Assembly (NCBI GenBank): GCA_016935715.1
Contig: JAFGQJ010000237.1
Span: 1-11,704 of the forward strand
Direction: 5' to 3'
DNA: 11,704 nt
DNA from: Spirochaetales bacterium
GTDB lineage: Bacteria; Spirochaetota; Spirochaetia; SZUA-6; DRHE01
The position numbers and the translations under genes are program-made. This document shows, piece after piece, positions 7,869 through 11,704 of this stretch (positions are counted from its first letter, which is position 1; each line of letters opens with the position of its first letter). The notes under the pieces were generated by a model. It was not told the origin of the DNA and made no database searches. It saw only the letters and a list, made by a program, of their open reading frames with translations.

Positions 7869-8720
7869 CTATCCCTTCAATCCGGACAGAGTGATGCCCT
7901 GGACAAAGTACTTCTGCGCGAAGGCGTAGAGGACGATCAGGGGCAGCAGTGTGAAGAGGCTGCCGGCCATCTTCATGTTCTCGTTCACGTCGTACTGGCG
8001 GGTGAAGTTGGCCAGGCCGATCGTGAGGGTCATGCGGCTCTGGGAGCTGATGTAGAGGATCGGTCGCAGCAGGTCGTTCCACGAGGACATGACCGCAAAG
8101 ATGAACAGGGTTGCCAGGGCGGGCATGGACAGGGGCAGGAAGATCCGCCAGTAGATTCCGAAGATGTTGCAGCCGTCGATCCGCCCGGCGTCCTCCAGGT
8201 CCTGTGGCACGGTCATGAAGAACTGCCGGAGCATGAAAGTGCCGAAGGCGCCGGCCAGCCAGGAGGGAACGATCAGCGCCAGGAACAGGGGATGATCGAT
8301 CCAGTTGAGCCTGAGCATGATCAGGAACTCGGGGATGATCATCACCTGCAGGGGGACCATCATCGTGGCCAGCAGCAGGGCGAACAGCAGGTTGCGCCCG
8401 GCGAACTTCAGGCGGGCAAAGGCGAAACCGGCCAGGGAGCAGGTCAGCAACTGACCGATCCCCACCATCAGGGCCATGTAGACCGTGTTGATGCTGTAGC
8501 GCAGGAAGTGGTGCTTGAACAGCACCTCCGCGTAGTTGTTCCAGTAGAACTTTTCCGGGATCCAGCGGGGGGGAATCTCGTGCAGCACCCCGCGGCCCTT
8601 CAGGGACGTGGACAGCATCCACAGGAAGGGAATCAGCACGGTGGCGGCGATGATCAGCAGCACCAGGTAGTGCAGGAAGGTGCCGGCGAGCCTGCGGATT
8701 TTCCTGGGCGTCACTCTCAT
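7869..8720 (-). CDS. Carbohydrate ABC transporter permease, MalG/UgpE type
   Basis: 283 residues, the usual length for the second membrane subunit of a CUT1 sugar importer (binding-protein-dependent transport inner-membrane component family). The start at 8720 is chosen because its ATG overlaps the TGA of the upstream permease gene as ATGA; an in-frame GTG at 8735 would only add five residues. The N-terminus is basic, followed by a membrane segment at about 15-38 and further hydrophobic segments near 78-103, 110-136, 143-168, 199-215 and 254-270. The cytoplasmic EAA loop that contacts the ATPase is at about 171-197 (VPQDLEDAGRIDG, ending LPLSMP). It ends QGITLSGLKG, a C-terminus typical of this subunit. 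It works as a heterodimer with the upstream permease. Sugar specificity is not readable. Last gene of the minus-strand operon. Confidence 0.93.
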   Translation of the reverse strand: MRVTPRKIRRLAGTFLHYLVLLIIAATVLIPFLWMLSTSLKGRGVLHEIPPRWIPEKFYWNNYAEVLFKHHFLRYSINTVYMALMVGIGQLLTCSLAGFAFARLKFAGRNLLFALLLATMMVPLQVMIIPEFLIMLRLNWIDHPLFLALIVPSWLAGAFGTFMLRQFFMTVPQDLEDAGRIDGCNIFGIYWRIFLPLSMPALATLFIFAVMSSWNDLLRPILYISSQSRMTLTIGLANFTRQYDVNENMKMAGSLFTLLPLIVLYAFAQKYFVQGITLSGLKG

Positions 8721-9637
8721 TGGTAATGAACCCACCGTTTCTGGAATCGGAATTGGATGGCCGTGATGACGGCGACCATGACGAACAGGATGTACGCCTG
8801 GGCCGCCCCGTAGCCCATCCGGTAGTACTTGAAGGCATTGAGGAAGATCGAGATGACCAGCACATTGGTGGAGCCCGCCGGCCCCCCCACGGTGCCGCCT
8901 TCCCCGGCGGCTGGGGCGGTGAGGATGTAGACCAGGTCGAAGATCTGGAACGAGCGGATGATGGTGATGATGATGACGAAGAAGGTGGTGGGAGACAGCA
9001 GGGGCAGGACGACTTGGAAAAAGCGCCTGATCTTCCCGGCGCCGTCCACCCAGGCGGCGTCCAGGAGCTCCGGGGGAACACCCTGGAGGCCCGCCAGGAA
9101 GATCACCATGGTGTAGCCCATGTTCCGCCAGACGTTAACCAGGACGATCGTGAACAGGGCGGTCCTGGGGCTTCCCAGCCATTCCGGCCCGGTGATGCCG
9201 AAGATCGTCTTGATCAGGAAGTTCACCAGGCCGTACAGCGGGTTGAGCAGCCAGGCCCAGATGGTGCCGATGGCCGCCACCGCGCTGATCACCGGCAGAA
9301 AGTAGATCGCCCGGAACAGCACGATGCCCCTGAGCTTGTTGTCCACCAGCACGGCCAGTACCAGGGAGGTGAGCACGCCCAGGGGAAGGTACCAGAGGGT
9401 GAACTTGAGGGTATTGAGGAAGATCTGGTGGAACTCCTTGTCCTGGATCAGCTCCCGGTAATTCTCCAGGCCGATCCAGCCGCCTCCCTGGAAGGGGTTG
9501 TACTTCTGGAAGCTCAGCAGGAACGACCATACGACCGGGCCCAGGCGGAACACGAACAGGCCGAGCATCATGGGGAGGATGAAGATGTAGGGGGCTATGT
9601 GTTTTTCGAAGCGCACGGAGTTGAGCGGTGTCTTCAC
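8717..9637 (-). CDS. Carbohydrate ABC transporter permease, MalF/UgpA type
   Basis: 306 residues, the first membrane subunit of a CUT1 sugar importer. The start codon is GTG at 9637; an in-frame stop lies about 22 nt further upstream, so no longer start is possible, and the ribosome binding site is poor. Membrane segments lie near 14-42, 75-98, 108-130, 160-183, 212-240 and 275-296. The EAA loop is at about 188-213 (PPELLDAAWVDGAG, ending VVLPLL). The segment after the fifth helix (about 241-257) is a Gly/Ala-rich loop longer than the short Gly-Gly-Pro-type turn usual here. The gene follows the binding-protein gene after 78 bp that contain a strong hairpin, and its end overlaps the next permease by 4 bp. 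No ATPase gene is present in the cluster, so a shared MsmK/MalK-type ATPase from elsewhere is expected (inference). Confidence 0.93.
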   Translation of the reverse strand: MKTPLNSVRFEKHIAPYIFILPMMLGLFVFRLGPVVWSFLLSFQKYNPFQGGGWIGLENYRELIQDKEFHQIFLNTLKFTLWYLPLGVLTSLVLAVLVDNKLRGIVLFRAIYFLPVISAVAAIGTIWAWLLNPLYGLVNFLIKTIFGITGPEWLGSPRTALFTIVLVNVWRNMGYTMVIFLAGLQGVPPELLDAAWVDGAGKIRRFFQVVLPLLSPTTFFVIIITIIRSFQIFDLVYILTAPAAGEGGTVGGPAGSTNVLVISIFLNAFKYYRMGYGAAQAYILFVMVAVITAIQFRFQKRWVHYQ

Positions 9638-9667
9638 ACTACGGTACGTCCCGGTGCCCTATGAGGT

Positions 9668-9696
9668 CGCGGCTCCCGGAAGAACCGGAAGCCGCG
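9668..9696 (-). terminator. Strong intercistronic hairpin between binding-protein and permease genes
   Basis: CGCGGCT pairs with AGCCGCG, then one C/A mismatch, then CCGG pairs with CCGG around the 5-nt loop AAGAA (plus-strand reading). That makes an 11-bp interrupted stem. On the minus strand it follows the binding-protein stop by about 19 nt and has no T-run after it. It is best read as a partial terminator or an mRNA 3' end stabiliser that gives more binding protein than permease, as known for the malE-malF gap. Confidence 0.6.
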
Positions 9697-9715
9697 CAGC
9701 ACTGAGCTCCAGCGG

Positions 9716-11008
9716 TTACTGGGCCCTGGCCAGGACCTTTTCGACCTTGGCCTTCAGCTCGGCCATGACTGCGTCGAACTCACCCTCGCCAAGAATGATC
9801 TTGTCGAAGTCGGATTGAACCGCTGCGTTCCACTCGTCGTAGAGCGGAGCCATGGTGACCTGCTTGCCGATCAGGTCGACCGAATCAAGAACCAGCTGCT
9901 TGTTCTCCGGGCGCTGGTCCTTCTCCAGCCAGGCGTCGGAGGTGGCGCTGGCTTTCCAGATCGGGATCTTGCCGCCCAGGATCGAATCCACCGGGCGTCC
10001 GGAACCGGTCATGTACATCATCCAATTCCAGGCCTCATCGGGATGCCTGGTAAACGCCGAAATGGACATGGCGTCGGCCCAGCCGTAGACCACGTGCTCA
10101 CCCGGTGAACCGGGGCCCTTGGGAGTGAGGAAGATCCCGAAGGGGTCTTCCAGGCTCTTGCGGTAGGTGTCGATCCGCCAGCTGCCCTCGGTGCAGATGC
10201 CTATTTTCCCGGTGGTGAAGAAGGTGCTCACCCCCTTGGTCTGGGCCGGGGTGGGTGAGCTCTTGTCCACCAGGACCAGGTCGGCCAGGAACTTGAAAGC
10301 CTCGCGGCCCTTGCCGCCGGCCCCCAGGAAGGTCTTGAAATCCGCAGAGATCGGCCCGGAGGGCACGCCGTTGTTGTAGACAAAGGGATACAGCTGCGTG
10401 TAGCGGCCCTTGACCCAGTAGCCCCACTGGTCGTAGGCGCCGTCCCCGTCGCTGTCCCTGGACAACTTCCTGGCCGTGGCTCTCAGCTGGTCCCAGCTCC
10501 AGTCGTTGGTGGGGTAGGCCACGCCGGCCTCGTCGAAGATGCGCTTGTTGTAGAAGGAGATGCAGGTGACCACCGCCCAGGGGAAGGCGTACATGTCCCC
10601 TTCGAAGGTGGGGGCCCTCAGCACGCCGAAAGCGCTGGGGAAGTACTTGCTCTGATCCAGCTTGTCGACCCGGTCTTCTATGTTCAAGATCGCTCCCAGG
10701 CGGGCGTAATCCTTGACATAGCCGGAGCTCATCCAGAAAACGTCGGGCATGTTCTTGGCCGCCGCCATGGCCTGCATCTTTTCCCAGAACTGGGAGAAGG
10801 CGGCGGATTCCACCGTAACGGTGACGTTGGGGTGTTCCTGCTGGTATTTGGCCGCCAGCTCCTGCTCCTTTTCGATGATCTGGGGATCCCACATCATGTA
10901 GCGCAGCTCGATCTTCTCGGCCGCGGCCGTTTCCTCTTGCCCGCCGGCTGCGAAGGCGAACCCGGCGGCCAGGGCCAGCAGCCCGAGGAGCCAAACGAGT
11001 CGTTTCAT
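9716..11008 (-). CDS. Extracellular sugar-binding protein of an ABC importer (family 1 solute-binding protein)
   Basis: 430 residues, usual length for family 1 (MalE/UgpB-like) binding proteins. ATG 11008 is fixed by AAGGAGGTG 4-12 nt upstream and by the signal peptide; the same frame stays open to 11197 but would cross the promoter. The signal peptide MKRLVWLLGLLALAAGFAFA ends in Ala-x-Ala with no lipobox Cys, so the product is probably a soluble periplasmic protein; the following AGGQEE is a style common in spirochaete binding proteins. Family features include ELRYMMWDP (about 35-42), MPDVFWMSS (87-95), YAFPWAV (140-146), FYNKRIFDEAGV (152-163) and EAWNWMMYM near 325-333. DSDGDGAYD at 185-193 looks like an EF-hand-type calcium loop. 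It captures a sugar or oligosaccharide and hands it to the downstream permeases; the sugar is not readable. First gene of the operon. Confidence 0.94.
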   Translation of the reverse strand: MKRLVWLLGLLALAAGFAFAAGGQEETAAAEKIELRYMMWDPQIIEKEQELAAKYQQEHPNVTVTVESAAFSQFWEKMQAMAAAKNMPDVFWMSSGYVKDYARLGAILNIEDRVDKLDQSKYFPSAFGVLRAPTFEGDMYAFPWAVVTCISFYNKRIFDEAGVAYPTNDWSWDQLRATARKLSRDSDGDGAYDQWGYWVKGRYTQLYPFVYNNGVPSGPISADFKTFLGAGGKGREAFKFLADLVLVDKSSPTPAQTKGVSTFFTTGKIGICTEGSWRIDTYRKSLEDPFGIFLTPKGPGSPGEHVVYGWADAMSISAFTRHPDEAWNWMMYMTGSGRPVDSILGGKIPIWKASATSDAWLEKDQRPENKQLVLDSVDLIGKQVTMAPLYDEWNAAVQSDFDKIILGEGEFDAVMAELKAKVEKVLARAQ

Positions 11009-11012
11009 ACAG

Positions 11013-11021
11013 CACCTCCTT
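11013..11021 (-). promoter_or_regulatory. Strong ribosome binding site of the sugar-binding protein gene
   Basis: Read on the minus strand it is AAGGAGGTG, a near-complete complement of the 16S rRNA 3' end, with a short 4-nt gap (6-7 nt from the GGAGG core) to ATG 11008. It fixes the start and predicts high translation. Confidence 0.85.
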
Positions 11022-11036
11022 GATGAGAATAAAAAA

Positions 11037-11065
11037 ATTATAGGAGGCGGAATTCCCCCTGTCAA
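11037..11065 (-). promoter_or_regulatory. Consensus sigma70 promoter of the sugar importer operon
   Basis: Minus strand: TTGACA (11065-11060), exactly 17 bp, then TATAAT (11042-11037). All 12 hexamer bases match consensus in otherwise GC-rich DNA. The expected transcription start is near 11030, leaving a leader of only about 22 nt with the ribosome binding site. An A/T-rich tract lies just downstream of the -10 box. Confidence 0.85.
11045..11060. promoter_or_regulatory. Near-palindrome in promoter spacer (candidate operator)
   Basis: AGGCGGAATTCCCCCT is a 16-bp inverted repeat with one mismatched pair and a perfect GGAATTCC core. It fills the spacer between the -10 and -35 boxes and touches the first -35 base, the place where a repressor would block RNA polymerase. 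No regulator gene is in the window, and a chance palindrome is possible. Confidence 0.4.
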
Positions 11066-11170
11066 GCTTTGCCCGGCTTCGTTCTGGCAGCTGCTCGTCG
11101 GGCGCCCCTGCGCGCCACGTGCTGAACCCGGCGGTCTTCCTGACAGGTCGGATACTGCATCCCCGGCATC

Positions 11171-11198
11171 TTGCCGAAACCCCTGCGGCCCGTACAAT
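11171..11198 (+). promoter_or_regulatory. Candidate promoter of the GH57-like gene (leaderless)
   Basis: TTGCCG (11171-11176, 4 of 6 to consensus), a 16-bp spacer, then TACAAT (11193-11198, 5 of 6). The -10 box ends 7 nt before ATG 11206, so transcription would start at or within a base or two of the start codon, and no Shine-Dalgarno sequence precedes that ATG. The 11066-11205 stretch otherwise holds a weak 5-bp hairpin (11101-11116) and CACGTG at 11116-11121, with nothing else I can support. Confidence 0.45.
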
Positions 11199-11205
11199 GG
11201 GCTGC

Positions 11206-11704
11206 ATGATCCATATTGCCTTTGCTTTCAACTTCAACATCCAGCGCAGCGCCATCGAGGTGGGGGAGGAGCGGCCGATCATCGAACGGGGATACATCCC
11301 TCTGCTGCGGCTGCTGCTCGAGTACAAAGCCAGGGCCGACCTGTTCCTCTCCGGCTTCTCCACCCGGACGCTCCAGCAGGTGGAGCCGGGCGTGCTGGAC
11401 ACGATCAGGGAAAACCTGGACAGCTCCTTCGAGCTCGGTTCCTACACCTACACCCACCCGATCCCTCAGCTGCTCCTGCCGGAGGAGATGGAACGGCAGA
11501 TCCGCAGAGGTCTGGAGATCGACCGCGAGGTTTTCGGCGTCAACCCGGCGGGGTTCCTTCCATCGGAGATGGCCTACACCTACGACATGGTCAGAGTCCT
11601 GCAAGCCGAAGGGCTGCAGTGGATCATCGTGCTGGCCGGCTTCCTGGAAAAAGCCCTGGCCGCGCAATCCGGGCAGCGGGCCGGGTCGGAGGCCGGGGAG
11701 AGCC
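11206..11704 (+). CDS. GH57-like glycoside hydrolase/glucanotransferase, 3' partial
   Basis: The frame stays open to the window end; 166 residues are visible. ATG 11206 is preferred to in-frame ATG 11197, which lies inside the likely -10 box, and because GH57 enzymes begin almost directly with the first barrel strand (MIHIAFAFNFNIQ). The protein follows the N-terminal order of GH57 4-alpha-glucanotransferases and amylases: first strand, GYIPLLRLLLEY, LFLSGFSTRTL, FELGSYTYTHPIPQLL (His84), then GFLPSEMAYTYD with Glu121 at the place of the catalytic nucleophile, then VLQAEGLQWIIV. The spacing from the first motif to Glu121 equals that of the Thermococcus litoralis glucanotransferase as I recall it (His11 to Glu123). 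However the first motif (normally HxHQP) has Asn9 and Asn11 in place of both His. Expected substrates are alpha-glucans, but this branch may differ. Divergent from the importer operon. Confidence 0.75.
   Translation, partial: MIHIAFAFNFNIQRSAIEVGEERPIIERGYIPLLRLLLEYKARADLFLSGFSTRTLQQVEPGVLDTIRENLDSSFELGSYTYTHPIPQLLLPEEMERQIRRGLEIDREVFGVNPAGFLPSEMAYTYDMVRVLQAEGLQWIIVLAGFLEKALAAQSGQRAGSEAGES

Noticed and set aside
7732..9081. 449-codon minus-strand open frame across both permease genes
   Set aside because: Out-of-frame shadow rich in Ser/Arg/Pro; the permease frames have membrane segments and EAA loops.
11009..11197. N-terminal extension of the sugar-binding protein frame (63 extra residues)
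   Set aside because: It would translate through the consensus promoter and ribosome binding site, and would bury the signal peptide inside the protein.
10098..11402. 434-codon minus-strand open frame over the binding protein and GH57 start
   Set aside because: Spans the promoter region and two opposed genes; product is low-complexity shadow sequence.
11062..11667. 201-codon minus-strand open frame opposite the GH57-like gene
   Set aside because: The plus strand encodes a recognisable GH57 N-terminus over the same bases.
1..11704. CRISPR array, tRNA/rRNA gene, insertion sequence or transposase
   Set aside because: No regularly spaced direct repeats, RNA gene signatures, terminal inverted repeats or transposase motifs were seen.

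Overview
The window is GC-rich coding DNA with very little intergenic space. It looks like a diderm bacterium, probably a spirochaete. The evidence is an outer-membrane beta-barrel protein, several exported proteins, and a sugar-binding protein whose non-lipoprotein signal peptide runs into an Ala-Gly-Gly-Gln-Glu-Glu start, a style common in Spirochaeta and Treponema relatives. The phylum call is inference from protein style only.

Left part (1-7840, plus strand): a probable operon of at least four genes. The first is cut by the window edge. It encodes a very large protein with a carbohydrate-binding-like domain, two blocks of TPR repeats separated by a long helical or coiled-coil insert, and a C-terminal outer-membrane barrel. 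The second encodes an exported DUF2194-type protein with two similar alpha/beta segments and a NodB-like polysaccharide deacetylase-type C-terminal domain. A TPR-barrel exporter next to an exported deacetylase-like protein is the layout seen in the Pel (PelB/PelA) and PNAG (PgaA/PgaB) exopolysaccharide systems, so this may be the export and modification end of an unrecognised exopolysaccharide locus whose synthase lies upstream. Two tandem, diverged amidohydrolase_2 metal-dependent hydrolases follow; the second overlaps the first by ATGA.

Middle and right (7869-11008, minus strand): a three-gene carbohydrate ABC importer operon (binding protein, MalF-type permease, MalG-type permease) without its ATPase. 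It starts from a perfect-consensus sigma70 promoter (TTGACA, 17 bp, TATAAT) with a 16-bp near-palindrome in its spacer and a strong Shine-Dalgarno sequence. A strong hairpin separates the binding-protein gene from the permeases and probably sets their relative expression. The importer operon converges on the first operon across 28 bp that hold two small overlapping hairpins.

Far right (11206 to the edge, plus strand): a divergent gene for a GH57-like glycoside hydrolase or glucanotransferase, cut by the window end. It keeps the expected nucleophile Glu, but both histidines of the first GH57 motif are Asn. A plausible -10/-35 pair places transcription start at or next to its ATG, suggesting a leaderless mRNA. 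Overall the window links polysaccharide export or modification, sugar uptake and alpha-glucan-type metabolism. The coupling between these three units is inference.
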